From positions 1 through 64,000 of the forward strand of contig NZ_AYMV01000027.1 in assembly GCF_000633415.1 (NCBI RefSeq): a stretch of 64,000 bases of DNA. Direction: 5' to 3'. Source of the stretch: Leucobacter sp. PH1c (GTDB lineage: Bacteria > Actinomycetota > Actinomycetes > Actinomycetales > Microbacteriaceae). Under the pieces are notes generated by a model, which made no database searches, had not been told where the DNA came from, and saw nothing but the letters and a program-made list of their open reading frames with translations. Below are positions 12,547-21,408 of this stretch, in pieces; positions within the stretch are counted from its first letter, which is position 1, and every line of letters starts with the position of its first letter. The position numbers were made by a program, and so were the translations under genes.

Positions 12547-15500
12547 TTAGATCTCGTCAACCGACGAGGTCTCGAAGCGGCTGGACAGATTGATACCCAG
12601 CTCTTCCGCCGTACGGTGGGCCTCGTCGTCGTTGTCGCGCAGGTTGACGGCGTTGCCGTCGGCCCCGAGCACCTCGACGTTCAGGCAGAGCGACTGCATC
12701 TCCTTCATGAGCACTCGGAAGGACTCGGGCACGCCCGGCTCCGGAATGTTCTCACCGCGGACGATCGCCTCGTAGACCTTGACGCGGCCGAGGATGTCGT
12801 CGGACTTGACCGTGAGGAGCTCCTGCAGCGCGTACGCGGCGCCGTAGGCCTCGAGCGCCCACACCTCCATCTCACCGAAGCGCTGGCCGCCGAACTGGGC
12901 CTTACCGCCGAGCGGCTGCTGGGTGATCATCGAGTAGGGGCCCGTCGAACGCGCGTGGATCTTGTCGTCGACCAGGTGGTGCAGCTTCAGGATGTACATG
13001 TAGCCGACCGAGATCGGGTACGGGTACGGCTCGCCCGAGCGACCGTCGAACAGGCGGGTCTTACCGCTCGAACCGATCAGGCGCTCGCCGTCGCGGGTCT
13101 CGAGGGTCGAGTCGAGGAGACCGGCGATCTCCGCCTCGGAGGCACCGTCGAACACGGGGGTCGCGACCTTCGTGTTGGGCGCGGCCTCGAGCGCGGCCTG
13201 CGAGAGCTTCGCGGCCCACTCGGGGTTGCCCTCGACCTTCCAGCCCTGCTTCGCGATCCACCCGAGGTGGATCTCGAGCACCTGGCCGAAGTTCATTCGG
13301 CCCGGGATGCCGAGCGGGTTCAGGATCACGTCGACCGGGGTACCGTCCGCGAGGAACGGCATGTCCTCGACCGGGAGGATCTTCGAGATGACGCCCTTGT
13401 TGCCGTGACGGCCGGCGAGCTTGTCGCCCTCGGTGATCTTGCGCTTCTGGGCGATGTACACGACCACGCGCTGGTTGACGCCCGAGCCGAGCTCGTCGTC
13501 GTTGTCGTTCTCCGCGTCGAAGACCTTCACGGACGTGACCGTGCCGGAGACGCCGTGCGGCACCTTCAGCGACGTGTCGCGCACCTCGCGGCTCTTCTCG
13601 TTGAAGATCGCGCGGAGCAGACGCTCCTCGGCCGAGAGCTCGGTCTCGCCCTTCGGCGTGACCTTGCCGACGAGAATGTCGCCGGGCGCAACCTCGGCGC
13701 CGATGCGGATGATGCCGCGCTCGTCGAGATCCTTCAGCGCCTCCATGCTGGCGTTGGGGAGGTCACGGGTGATCTCCTCCTTGCCGAGCTTGGTGTCGCG
13801 GGCGTCGACGTCGTACTCCTCGATGTGGATCGACGAGAGCGTGTCGTCCTTCACCAGGTTCTGGCTCAGGATGATCGCGTCCTCGAAGTTGTGACCCTCC
13901 CAGGACATGAAGGCGACGAGGAGGTTCTTGCCGAGCGCGAGCTCGCCGTTCTCCGTCGCGGGACCGTCGGCGATGACCTCGCCGGCCTCGATCCGCTCGC
14001 CCGCCTTCACGATGACGCGGTGGTTGTAGTTCGTGCCCTGGTTCGAGCGGTCGAACTTGCGCATGAAGTAGCTCTTCGTGCCGCCCTCGTCCTCCTGGAT
14101 GGTGACGACGTCGGCCGAGACGTCGGCCACGACACCGGACTTCGCGGCGGTGACCACGTCACCGGCGTCGATCGCGGCGTAGCCCTCCATACCGGTGCCC
14201 ACGACGGGCGACTCGGAGCGGACGAGCGGCACGGCCTGACGCTGCATGTTGGCGCCCATGAGTGCGCGGTTCGCATCGTCGTGCTCGAGGAAGGGGATCA
14301 GCGAGGTCGCGACCGACACCATCTGGCGCGGCGAGACGTCCATGTAGTCGACGCGCTCGGCGTCGACGAGGACCACCTCGGAGCCGCGGGGGCGCGCGAG
14401 CACCTGCTTCTCCGAGAACTTGCCGTCAGCGGTCAGCGGGGCGCCGGCCTGCGCGATGAGGTACTCGTCCTCCTCGTGCGCGGTGAGGTAGTCGACCTGA
14501 TCGGTGACCTTGCCCTCCAGCACGCGGCGGTACGGCGTCTCGATGAAGCCGAACGCGTTGATGCGCGCGAACGTCGCGAGGGCGCCGATCAGGCCGATGT
14601 TCGGGCCTTCCGGGGTCTCGATGGGGCACATGCGGCCGTAGTGCGAGGGGTGCACGTCTCGCACCTCGACGCCTGCACGGTCACGCGAGAGACCGCCCGG
14701 GCCGAGTGCCGAGAGACGGCGCTTGTTGGTCAGGCCCGCGAGCGGGTTGTTCTGATCCATGAACTGCGACAGCTGCGAGGTGCCGAAGAACTCCTTGATC
14801 GCGGCCAGCACGGGACGCGTGTTGATCAGGGTGTTCGGCGTGATCGCCTCGATGTCCTGCGTGGTCATGCGCTCGCGGACGACGCGCTCCATGCGGCTCA
14901 GGCCCGTGCGGACCTGGTTCTGGATCAGCTCGCCGACCGCGCGGATGCGGCGGTTGCCGAAGTGATCGATGTCGTCGGTGTCGAGGCGGACGTCGATGAC
15001 CTCGCCGTCGCGGACGCCGGGGAGCGTCTCGGTACCAGCGTGCAGGCCGACGAGGTACTTGATCGTCGAGACGATGTCCTCGAGGGAGAGCACCGAATCG
15101 GTGATGGGCGCGTCGATCCCGAGCTTGCGGTTGATCTTGTAGCGGCCGACCTTCGCGAGGTCGTAGCGCTTCGGGTTGAAGTAGCTGTTGTCGAGGAGCG
15201 CACGCGCGGCCTCGATCGCCACCTGCTCGCCCGGACGCTGCTTGCGGTAGATGTCCTTGAGGGCCTCCTCCTGCGTGAGGATGCCGTCCTTCTCGAGCGT
15301 GAGCGCGATCGACTCGTAGCCGGCGAACTCCTCGAGGATCTCCTCGCTCGTCATGCCGAGCGCCTTGAGGAAGACGGTGACCGACTGCTTGCGCTTGCGG
15401 TCGATGCGCACGCCCACCTGGTCGCGCTTGTCGACCTCGAACTCGAGCCACGCACCGCGGCTCGGGATCACGCGAGCGGTGAAGACGTCCTTATCGGAGG

Positions 15501-16044
15501 TCTTCTCCTGCGTGCGGTCGAAGTAGACGCCGGGGCTGCGGACGAGCTGCGAGACGATGACGCGCTCGGTGCCGTTGATGATGAAGGTGCCCTTGTCGGT
15601 CATGATGGGGAAATCGCCCATGTAGACCGTCTGGCTCTTCAGCACCTGCGTCTCGGTGTTGTAGAACGCCGCCTCGACGTAGAGGGGAGCCGCGTACGTC
15701 TTGCCGCGCTCCTTGCACTCCTCGATCGTGAACTTCTGCTCGTCGAGGATCGGGTTCTCGAAGGACAGCTGCATGGTGCCGGCGTTGTCCTCGATCGGGG
15801 AGATCTCGTCGAAGATCTCCTCCAGACCGCTCTTCAGTGCGATGTCGTCGCGACCCTCGGCCTGGGCTTCGGCGACGCGCTCCTTCCAGACATCGTTGCC
15901 GACGAGCCAGTCGAAGCTCTCGAGCTGCAGTGCCAGCAGGTTGGGCACCGACAGCGTGTCGGAAATCTTGGCGAAGGACAGGCGCTGGTGAGCGCGACCG
16001 TTCTTCGGTTGGGTGGATGACGATGCGTTGCGCGCAGCAGCCAA
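12547..16044 (-). CDS. rpoB: DNA-directed RNA polymerase subunit beta
   Basis: 1165-residue beta subunit, complete to the C-terminal [13 protein letters not shown]. The rifampicin region reads [14 protein letters not shown] then [18 protein letters not shown]. The codon at 14725-14727 (residue 440) is AAC, Asn, where E. coli has His526; Asp516 and Ser531 equivalents are retained. I chose TTG at 16044 ([17 protein letters not shown]): it follows GGAGGTAGTTTCC, and the AAARNA N-terminus fits Micrococcales RpoB. The longer ATG reading at 16176 adds 44 unrelated residues. A good promoter lies 156 nt upstream. It forms an operon with rpoC. Confidence 0.97.
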   Translation of the reverse strand: MAAARNASSSTQPKNGRAHQRLSFAKISDTLSVPNLLALQLESFDWLVGNDVWKERVAEAQAEGRDDIALKSGLEEIFDEISPIEDNAGTMQLSFENPILDEQKFTIEECKERGKTYAAPLYVEAAFYNTETQVLKSQTVYMGDFPIMTDKGTFIINGTERVIVSQLVRSPGVYFDRTQEKTSDKDVFTARVIPSRGAWLEFEVDKRDQVGVRIDRKRKQSVTVFLKALGMTSEEILEEFAGYESIALTLEKDGILTQEEALKDIYRKQRPGEQVAIEAARALLDNSYFNPKRYDLAKVGRYKINRKLGIDAPITDSVLSLEDIVSTIKYLVGLHAGTETLPGVRDGEVIDVRLDTDDIDHFGNRRIRAVGELIQNQVRTGLSRMERVVRERMTTQDIEAITPNTLINTRPVLAAIKEFFGTSQLSQFMDQNNPLAGLTNKRRLSALGPGGLSRDRAGVEVRDVHPSHYGRMCPIETPEGPNIGLIGALATFARINAFGFIETPYRRVLEGKVTDQVDYLTAHEEDEYLIAQAGAPLTADGKFSEKQVLARPRGSEVVLVDAERVDYMDVSPRQMVSVATSLIPFLEHDDANRALMGANMQRQAVPLVRSESPVVGTGMEGYAAIDAGDVVTAAKSGVVADVSADVVTIQEDEGGTKSYFMRKFDRSNQGTNYNHRVIVKAGERIEAGEVIADGPATENGELALGKNLLVAFMSWEGHNFEDAIILSQNLVKDDTLSSIHIEEYDVDARDTKLGKEEITRDLPNASMEALKDLDERGIIRIGAEVAPGDILVGKVTPKGETELSAEERLLRAIFNEKSREVRDTSLKVPHGVSGTVTSVKVFDAENDNDDELGSGVNQRVVVYIAQKRKITEGDKLAGRHGNKGVISKILPVEDMPFLADGTPVDVILNPLGIPGRMNFGQVLEIHLGWIAKQGWKVEGNPEWAAKLSQAALEAAPNTKVATPVFDGASEAEIAGLLDSTLETRDGERLIGSSGKTRLFDGRSGEPYPYPISVGYMYILKLHHLVDDKIHARSTGPYSMITQQPLGGKAQFGGQRFGEMEVWALEAYGAAYALQELLTVKSDDILGRVKVYEAIVRGENIPEPGVPESFRVLMKEMQSLCLNVEVLGADGNAVNLRDNDDEAHRTAEELGINLSSRFETSSVDEI

Positions 16045-16199
16045 GGAAACTACCTCCGTGGGCCCCGTCGGGCCGGTTGACCTGGTCTTGCGAGAATTGC
16101 ATGTAACGAAACACGATCGGGGCTCATCTGCGCTCACGCGCCAGCTCCCGGGGCCCACCGCCATATGCAGGCACACTAGTGTCCGAAGTGCAACTATCG

Positions 16200-16228
16200 A
16201 GAATAACAGGATCCTGACGCTCTGTCCA
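16200..16228 (-). promoter_or_regulatory. rpoBC promoter
   Basis: On the minus strand TGGACA (16228-16223) and TATTCT (16205-16200) are separated by exactly 17 nt, close to the housekeeping consensus. It sits in a comparatively AT-rich patch about 156 nt upstream of the rpoB start and would give a leader of roughly 145 nt. Confidence 0.7.
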
Positions 16229-16252
16229 GCGGCAACCCTCTAGGGTATCGGC

Positions 16253-16939
16253 ATGCGCTCCCATCCCACTGCTCCCCCCGCCCGCGGCGATCGCCTGCGG
16301 GCGCTCGTGCCCTGGGCGGTCGTCGGGATCGTCGCGGTCGTCGGGCTCGGCGTCTTCTTCCGATTCACCGTCGGCAGCCCGTTCGGGATCGACGTCTGGT
16401 GGCACGGCGTCGCGGGGGTCTCCCGCGGCTCCGCCCCCTACGCCGTCGCCGTCTTCTTCGCGGAGATCGGGGGCGGGCTCGGCGCCGCCGCGTGCGCCGC
16501 GATCGCCGCGGCGTTCCTGCTCGCGATCCGCCGGGTGCGCGATGCTGCGGCCGTCGCGAGCGCGATGCTGCTCGGCGTGCTCGCCTCGGAGGCGCTCAAG
16601 GCGTTCGTGCTCCGCCCGCGCCCGTGGGATCAGCTCTACCCAGTGCACGGGAGCTCCTACCCGTCGGGCCACTCGCTTGGCGCCGCGACGCTCGCCGTCT
16701 CGCTCGCCCTCGTCGTCGCCGCGGTGCCCACGGCCGGCCGCGCGACCCGGCGGTGGGTGTGGGCGCTCGCGATCGCGTGGCCGCTCCTCATGATGTGGAG
16801 CCGCACGGCGCTGCACGCGCACTGGCTGAGCGACGTGCTCGCGGGCGGCCTGCTCGGCGCCTGCGTGGCACTCCTCACCCGCTGGCTGTGGTTCCGCAAC
16901 GTACCGGCGGCGCCCCGCACGTCGGCACGTCGTTCGTAG
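16253..16939 (+). CDS. PAP2-family membrane phosphatase
   Basis: 228 residues with about six membrane helices. The three phosphatase motifs are visible: KAFVLRPRP, YPSGH and SRTALHAHWLSDV (SRxxxxxHxxxD). PAP2 enzymes dephosphorylate phosphatidate, undecaprenyl diphosphate or related lipid phosphates on the outer face of the membrane; which substrate applies here cannot be told. A TAGGGT -10-like box ends 6 nt before the ATG, suggesting a leaderless mRNA. Divergent from rpoB. A small hairpin (16955-16973) follows the gene. Confidence 0.9.
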   Translation: MRSHPTAPPARGDRLRALVPWAVVGIVAVVGLGVFFRFTVGSPFGIDVWWHGVAGVSRGSAPYAVAVFFAEIGGGLGAAACAAIAAAFLLAIRRVRDAAAVASAMLLGVLASEALKAFVLRPRPWDQLYPVHGSSYPSGHSLGAATLAVSLALVVAAVPTAGRATRRWVWALAIAWPLLMMWSRTALHAHWLSDVLAGGLLGACVALLTRWLWFRNVPAAPRTSARRS

Positions 16940-16954
16940 GGGCCCGCCCGTCCA

Positions 16955-16973
16955 CACCCCGCTCCTCGGGGTG
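16955..16973 (+). terminator. small hairpin after PAP2 gene
   Basis: Perfect 7-bp arms (CACCCCG / CGGGGTG) with a 5-nt loop, 15 nt past the stop codon. No T-tract, so termination is only probable. Confidence 0.4.
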
Positions 16974-17054
16974 ATCCGTGCGAGTTCTCCACCGTTCGCT
17001 ACGCCCGCCGCGGAATGCCCGCTGCTCGACCGTGCCCGCGCGTAGGATGACGGC

Positions 17055-17336
17055 ATGAGCGAGCAGAACGAAACCGCAGCACCGAACGAGACCGTCATGT
17101 TCGGGGCCGACTGGTGCGGCGACTGCCGCCGCGCGAAGATGATCTTCGACCGCGCGGGCGTCGAGTACCGCTACGTCGACCTCGTGCAGGATCCGGCTGC
17201 CGCGGATGTCGCGAAGGACATCAGTGGCCGCACCAACATCCCCGTCATCCTGTACCCGGATGCCAGCCACCAGGTCGAGCCGTCAAACGCGGATCTGCAG
17301 CGCAAGATCGACGAGCTGGGGCTGGGGCGGGCCTGA
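17055..17336 (+). CDS. glutaredoxin/mycoredoxin-like protein
   Basis: 93-residue thioredoxin-fold protein with ADWCGDCRRAK, giving the active-site pair Cys21-x-x-Cys24, the cis-Pro region TNIPVILYP and a C-terminal helix. Actinobacterial mycoredoxins use mycothiol to reduce disulfides. The CGDC motif here differs from the usual CGYC of Mrx1, so partner specificity is uncertain. A TAGGAT box ends 6 nt before the ATG, which points to a leaderless start. Confidence 0.85.
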   Translation: MSEQNETAAPNETVMFGADWCGDCRRAKMIFDRAGVEYRYVDLVQDPAAADVAKDISGRTNIPVILYPDASHQVEPSNADLQRKIDELGLGRA

Positions 17337-17357
17337 TCCGGATCGAGCAGCGCAGCG

Positions 17358-18212
17358 ATGAACCTCCCCGACCCCATCACCCTCTCCTCCGGCCTGAGCG
17401 CCGAGGTGGAGGAGGACCGCTGGGTGCCCGGCGCCGTCCAGCTCGTCGTTGACGGCACCCCGCAGTCGCACGTCAACCTCGCCGACCCGAGCGAGCTGTT
17501 CTTCGAGTACATCCGGCGCATCGGCCACGTGATCGACCTCTTCCGCACGCCCGGGGCGCCCATCTCCGCGCTGCACCTGGGCGGCGGCGCGTTCACGCTG
17601 CCGCGCTACGTCGAGGCGACCCGCCCCGGCAGCCGTCAGCAGGTCGTCGAGCTCGAGGGCGCCCTGGTCGACCTCGTGCGGGAGGCCGCTCCGCTCCCGA
17701 AGCGGGCGAGCATCCGCGTCCGTCGCGGGGATGCGCGCGAGGTGCTCGGCAAGCTGCCCGACGGGATGCGCGGCGCGATGGACCTCGTGGTCGTCGACAT
17801 CTTCGCGGGGGCGCAGACCCCGGCCCACGTGTCGAGCGTCGAGTTTTACGAGCTGATCCGCCCGCTCCTCGCCCCCGGCGGGCTCGTCGTGGTGAACGCG
17901 GCCGACGGCGCGGGGCTCCCCTTCGTGCGCGGCCAGGCGGCGACGCTCGCGGGGCTGTTCACCTCGGTCGCGGCGATCGCCGAACCGCAGGTGCTGAAGG
18001 GCCGCCGCTTCGGCAACGTCGTGTTCGTCGCCTCGGACACGGACCTCGAGGCGCTCGACTGGCTGCCCCGGCTGCTCGCGGGCGGCCCCCACCCGGCGCG
18101 CATGCTCGTGGGCGCCGAGTTCAGTGACCTCACGCGCGGCGCCCGCCCCGTCACCGACGCGACCGCCGTCGCCTCCCCGCTGCCCGCGCGGGAGCTGTTC
18201 GAGCGTGGCTGA
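17358..18212 (+). CDS. spermidine synthase-like SAM-dependent protein
   Basis: 284 residues with the Rossmann-like fold of spermidine synthase/methyltransferases. The glycine loop is HLGGGAFTLPRY, followed by the acidic residue in QVVELEGALVDL. A GDAREVL segment and VVVDIFAG follow, with PGGLVVVNAADG downstream. In actinobacteria these 'fused MFS/spermidine synthase' relatives often lack a proven polyamine role. It starts 21 nt after the mycoredoxin-like gene and overlaps sprT-like by 8 nt, so the three are probably co-transcribed. Confidence 0.8.
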   Translation: MNLPDPITLSSGLSAEVEEDRWVPGAVQLVVDGTPQSHVNLADPSELFFEYIRRIGHVIDLFRTPGAPISALHLGGGAFTLPRYVEATRPGSRQQVVELEGALVDLVREAAPLPKRASIRVRRGDAREVLGKLPDGMRGAMDLVVVDIFAGAQTPAHVSSVEFYELIRPLLAPGGLVVVNAADGAGLPFVRGQAATLAGLFTSVAAIAEPQVLKGRRFGNVVFVASDTDLEALDWLPRLLAGGPHPARMLVGAEFSDLTRGARPVTDATAVASPLPARELFERG

Positions 18213-18657
18213 GCTGCCGCGCGTGCGGGTGTGGGCGGAGGCCCTCATCGCCGCACATCTCGATCCCGCGGTGTGGTCGTTCGATTTCGATCACGCGAAG
18301 CGCCGGGCCGGGCAGTGCAACTTCACCGACCACCGCATCACGGTCTCGCGCTACCTGGCGGCGAAGTTCGACGACGATGAGATCCACCAGGTCCTCCTCC
18401 ACGAGGTGGCGCACGCGCTCGCGGGCCCCGAGGCGGGCCACGGCGCGAGCTGGCGCCGCATCGCCGCCGAGCTGGGCTACGTGGGCGGGCGCACGCACGA
18501 CGGCGAGATCGCGCACGAGCGAGCCCCGTGGGTGGGGCGCTGCCCGGGCGGCCATGAGCACTACCGCTTCCGCCGCCCGACGCGGCAGACCTCCTGCGGA
18601 AAGTGCAGCAGGGGCTTCTCCCCCGCGCACATCATCGCCTGGCGCCGCCGGGCCTAG
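18205..18657 (+). CDS. SprT-like zinc metalloprotease-domain protein
   Basis: 150 residues. It has HEVAH (66-70), a third ligand region AGHGASWRRIAAELGY, and a C-terminal zinc ribbon (GRCPGGHEHYRF ... TSCGKC). SprT/SPRTN-domain proteins are putative DNA-protein crosslink or quality-control proteases; activity of the bacterial members is largely untested. I chose GTG at 18205, which overlaps the preceding stop by 8 nt, because it gives the usual short N-terminus before the domain. Confidence 0.85.
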   Translation: MAELPRVRVWAEALIAAHLDPAVWSFDFDHAKRRAGQCNFTDHRITVSRYLAAKFDDDEIHQVLLHEVAHALAGPEAGHGASWRRIAAELGYVGGRTHDGEIAHERAPWVGRCPGGHEHYRFRRPTRQTSCGKCSRGFSPAHIIAWRRRA

Positions 18658-18768
18658 CGGCCGCGGTCGCGGTCGCGGTCGCCGCCGAGCCTCACCGCTC
18701 CTCTGGGCGACTGCGGGTGCGTGCGCCCGCGCTCCCCGCGCCCTCGCTTCTGCCCACGCTCCCCCGCT

Positions 18769-18858
18769 GTTCTCTCTGTTCTCGGAGAAATCTCAAATAT
18801 CGGAGATTCTGCGGGGGCAGCATCCGAGATCCGCGATTTCTCCGAGAACAGAGAGAAC
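18769..18858. repeat. perfect 24-bp inverted repeat with nested palindromes
   Basis: Arms at 18769-18792 and 18835-18858 are exact reverse complements over 24 bp. The 42-nt centre carries a second, degenerate pair of the same CGGA-core motif (TATCGGAGATT and GCATCCGAGAT). Each outer arm contains a TTCTC-G-GAGAA palindrome. The arms are under 50% GC, in a background near 70%. It lies between two convergent genes (sprT-like and DUF4916), so it could be a bidirectional terminator, a small hairpin RNA, or a short mobile or regulatory element. The rest of the 248-nt gap has only a short GGTCGC triplication near 18665. Confidence 0.85.
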
Positions 18859-18905
18859 GAGAGCGCGGCGCTCAGGGGACGGGCGGCGCAGCACCCTCCG
18901 CGGAG

Positions 18906-19481
18906 CTAGCAGCCGACGCTGGCGAGGGCCTGTCGCAGCAGCGCGCCCCGACCGCCGCCGAGCTCGGCGAGCGTATCCGGCGACAGCGCCTCCTCCGGGG
19001 CCATCCAGGTGACCTCGAGGGCGTCCTGACGGGGGTTGCAGGTGCCCGTCACCGGGACCACGTAGACGAGCGAGACCGCGTGCTGCCGCTCGTCGACGAA
19101 CGCCGAAATGCCCGGCATCGGGAAGTACTCCGCGACCTGCACCGGCACGAGGGCGGTCGGCATCTGCGGGAAAGCCATCGGCCCGAGGTCGTCCTCGAGG
19201 TGGCGGAAGAGCGCCTCGCGCAGCGGCTCACCGAAGCGCACGCGGCCCGAGACGAACGCACGCGTCATCACGCCGTCCGGGGTGCTGCGCAGGAGCAGGC
19301 CGACCTCGGAGACCTGGCCGAGCCCGTCGAGCCGCACCGGCACCGCCTCGACGTAGACGATCGGCAGGCGGCCCCGCACGAAGTCGAGCTCGTCATCGCT
19401 CAGCCAGCCCGGGTTGCCCGCCGGAGCCGGGCGATCCTCGGGGCCCTCGGGTTCCGGTAGTTCGGCGGTGTCGATGCTCAT
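18906..19481 (-). CDS. DUF4916-type NUDIX-fold protein
   Basis: 191 residues. The segment GRVRFGEPLREALFRHLEDD resembles a degenerate Nudix box (GX5EX7REUXEEXGU with substitutions), within the pattern of actinobacterial DUF4916 proteins. These are annotated as putative NUDIX hydrolases of unknown substrate. The start ATG (MSIDTAELPEPEG) at 19481 is preceded by a CACAAT box but no strong Shine-Dalgarno; another ATG lies six codons upstream. Convergent with sprT-like across the inverted repeat. Confidence 0.75.
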   Translation of the reverse strand: MSIDTAELPEPEGPEDRPAPAGNPGWLSDDELDFVRGRLPIVYVEAVPVRLDGLGQVSEVGLLLRSTPDGVMTRAFVSGRVRFGEPLREALFRHLEDDLGPMAFPQMPTALVPVQVAEYFPMPGISAFVDERQHAVSLVYVVPVTGTCNPRQDALEVTWMAPEEALSPDTLAELGGGRGALLRQALASVGC

Positions 19482-19568
19482 GCTGCCATTGTGCCGCACG
19501 CACCCCGGTTTTCACCGGATCGCGGACGCACTGTCGCTGCAGGCGAAACTGCGCGCCGCTCAAAAGGC

Positions 19569-19862
19569 TCAGTCGCGGCCCGCGGGCTCCTCGGGGAAGA
19601 TCCCCCGGGTCTCCGCGCGGCGGTTGCGTCCGTTGCGGCGTCGCAGCCGCGGGAGCGGGAGCACCTTCGCGATCGTGATCGCCACGTAGCCGAGCGTATT
19701 GATCGCGACGAAGGTGGCGAACACCGTGAACCAGGTGGACGAGAGCACCGACTGTTCGAGAAGGATCCCGCCGCGGAAAGCGCCTGCGGCGAGCGCCGGA
19801 GCGAACAGCGCCGCATCCCCGGACGCCGGAAGCGCCGCGCCCGCGGCAATCAGCTCGATCAT
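19569..19862 (-). CDS. small membrane protein coupled to glycosyltransferase
   Basis: 97 residues. One clear membrane helix (about 44-68, WFTVFATFVAINTLGYVAIT) is followed by a very basic stretch RLRRRNGRNRR; an earlier Ala/Gly-rich part may form a second. Its ATG overlaps the stop of the glycosyltransferase gene (ATGA), so it is translationally coupled. Small accessory membrane subunits accompany processive synthases such as the PNAG synthase pair IcaA-IcaD. By context I infer an analogous role, but no sequence homology is claimed. Confidence 0.75.
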   Translation of the reverse strand: MIELIAAGAALPASGDAALFAPALAAGAFRGGILLEQSVLSSTWFTVFATFVAINTLGYVAITIAKVLPLPRLRRRNGRNRRAETRGIFPEEPAGRD

Positions 19863-21292
19863 GCGCCCGCCTCCTGCGTCTCCGTGCTGGGCAGGTGCTT
19901 CCAGGATCCCTGCCGCCCCAGGCTGATGTCGATGATCCCCTGAAGGAACACGATGTTGAGGAAGAGCGAGTAGGCGAGCTCCGGGAACACCGTGAGCGCG
20001 AGCAGGCGCGCGCGCCACCCGCCCTCCCAGACGGTGACCACCCGCTCGAGCACGAACAGCGCGCCGACGCCGAGCCAGAACGGGAACCACACCCAGGTGT
20101 CGACGGCGAGCACCATGATGACCATGAGGATCAGGTAGCTCGACAGCGCGATCGTGCTGTACCCGATCCCGAGCTGCTGCGCCCAGTAGCGGAACGTGAC
20201 CGGGGTGAGGCCGTAGGCGCCGAGGTTCTCGAGTGCGCCGCGCTGCCAGCGCAGGCGCTGCGCCCAGAGCATGCGCCAGCTCGGCATGAGCTCGGTGGTC
20301 ACGGTGCACTCGCTCGGCGAGGTCATGAGGGCGCCGAGCGACTTGAGCGCGATCGTGAGCTCGTTGTCCTCGGTGAGCGCGATCGTGTCGTACACGTCGC
20401 CGGCGATTCCGGGGAGCTCGGTGCCGCGGCTCGCCGCCACAGCGCGGAGCGCCTGGGCGCGGAACACGGTGGCGGTGCCCGTGAGCACGAAGGGGCGCCC
20501 CTGCCGACGCTCGATCTGCCGGGCGTAGCGCGTGTACTCATCGCGCTGGAACTGGCCGATGAGTCCGTGGCCGTCCTCGCCGTGAAAGAGACCGCCGACG
20601 GCCATGAGCGCGCGGTCGGACTCGAAGCGGGCCACCGCGGTCTCCAGGAAGCGCGGGCCGAGACCCGTGTCCGCGTCCATCACCATGACGGTGTCGTTGG
20701 GACCGAGGTCGGGGAGCACATCGCGGAGGGCCTGGTTCAGCCCGCCGGCCTTCTTGTGCCGGTTGTCGACCGTCTCCATGACGGCGGCGCCTGCGGCGCG
20801 GGCCACCTCGACCGTGCGGTCGGTGCAGTTGTCCGCGACGACGAGGATCCGGTCCGGGCGCCGGGTCTGCTCGGCGAGGGAGGCGAGGGCCGCCGGGAGC
20901 GCGGCCTCCTCGTTGTGGGCGGGGATCAGCACGGTGACGGTCACGGGGCCGTGGAACACCCCGCGGGTCTCCTCCATGATGCGGCGCGGGGTGAGGGTGC
21001 GGCGCTGCACCGTCGCGGGACTGCGCCGATAGCGGTTCGTGACGATCCGCTCGACGACCGCGATGCCCGCGCCGACGAGGAGCGCGACGGCTACCGCTGT
21101 GAGGAGCACCGTGGTGGAGGGCAGCTGCGAGTTGTAGAGCACCGTCCAGACGCCGGCGAGCGTCGCGTGCGCGGGGGCCCAGAGCGGGGGCGGTTCGGTG
21201 GCCGCGACCACGAAGAGCAGCAGCGCGGCCGCCCCGATCACCAGGAGGAGGACGACGATCCCGACTCCGCGTTGAAACCAGCGTCCCCGCAT
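19859..21292 (-). CDS. processive family-2 glycosyltransferase (membrane)
   Basis: 477 residues. Two N-terminal membrane helices precede a GT-A catalytic domain with LIPAHNEEAALPA, MDADTG (DxD), TEDNE and QRLRWQRG (the QxxRW motif of processive GT2 synthases). Three to four C-terminal membrane helices follow. This is the architecture of cellulose, hyaluronan or poly-GlcNAc synthases, so a polysaccharide is probably polymerised and exported; the sugar is unknown. I chose ATG at 21292 (MRGRWFQRG), preceded by GGGGAACAC. The longer reading at 21373 would run almost up to the divergent nitrilase gene. Coupled to the 97-residue membrane protein. Confidence 0.9.
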   Translation of the reverse strand: MRGRWFQRGVGIVVLLLVIGAAALLLFVVAATEPPPLWAPAHATLAGVWTVLYNSQLPSTTVLLTAVAVALLVGAGIAVVERIVTNRYRRSPATVQRRTLTPRRIMEETRGVFHGPVTVTVLIPAHNEEAALPAALASLAEQTRRPDRILVVADNCTDRTVEVARAAGAAVMETVDNRHKKAGGLNQALRDVLPDLGPNDTVMVMDADTGLGPRFLETAVARFESDRALMAVGGLFHGEDGHGLIGQFQRDEYTRYARQIERRQGRPFVLTGTATVFRAQALRAVAASRGTELPGIAGDVYDTIALTEDNELTIALKSLGALMTSPSECTVTTELMPSWRMLWAQRLRWQRGALENLGAYGLTPVTFRYWAQQLGIGYSTIALSSYLILMVIMVLAVDTWVWFPFWLGVGALFVLERVVTVWEGGWRARLLALTVFPELAYSLFLNIVFLQGIIDISLGRQGSWKHLPSTETQEAGA

Positions 21293-21408
21293 GTGTTCCC
21301 CATTCGTCCCCGCGCAGCGCCGTGCTGCTCTGAGCAGTATTCCAGGATCCGAGACGGGATCGCTTCGACGCACCGCGCGGTGCGCGAACGCATGGCTAGG
21401 GTGGAGGC

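Noticed and set aside
12616-16020. 1134-codon plus-strand frame opposite rpoB
   Set aside because: Shadow of rpoB; no domain motifs and a composition typical of antisense frames.
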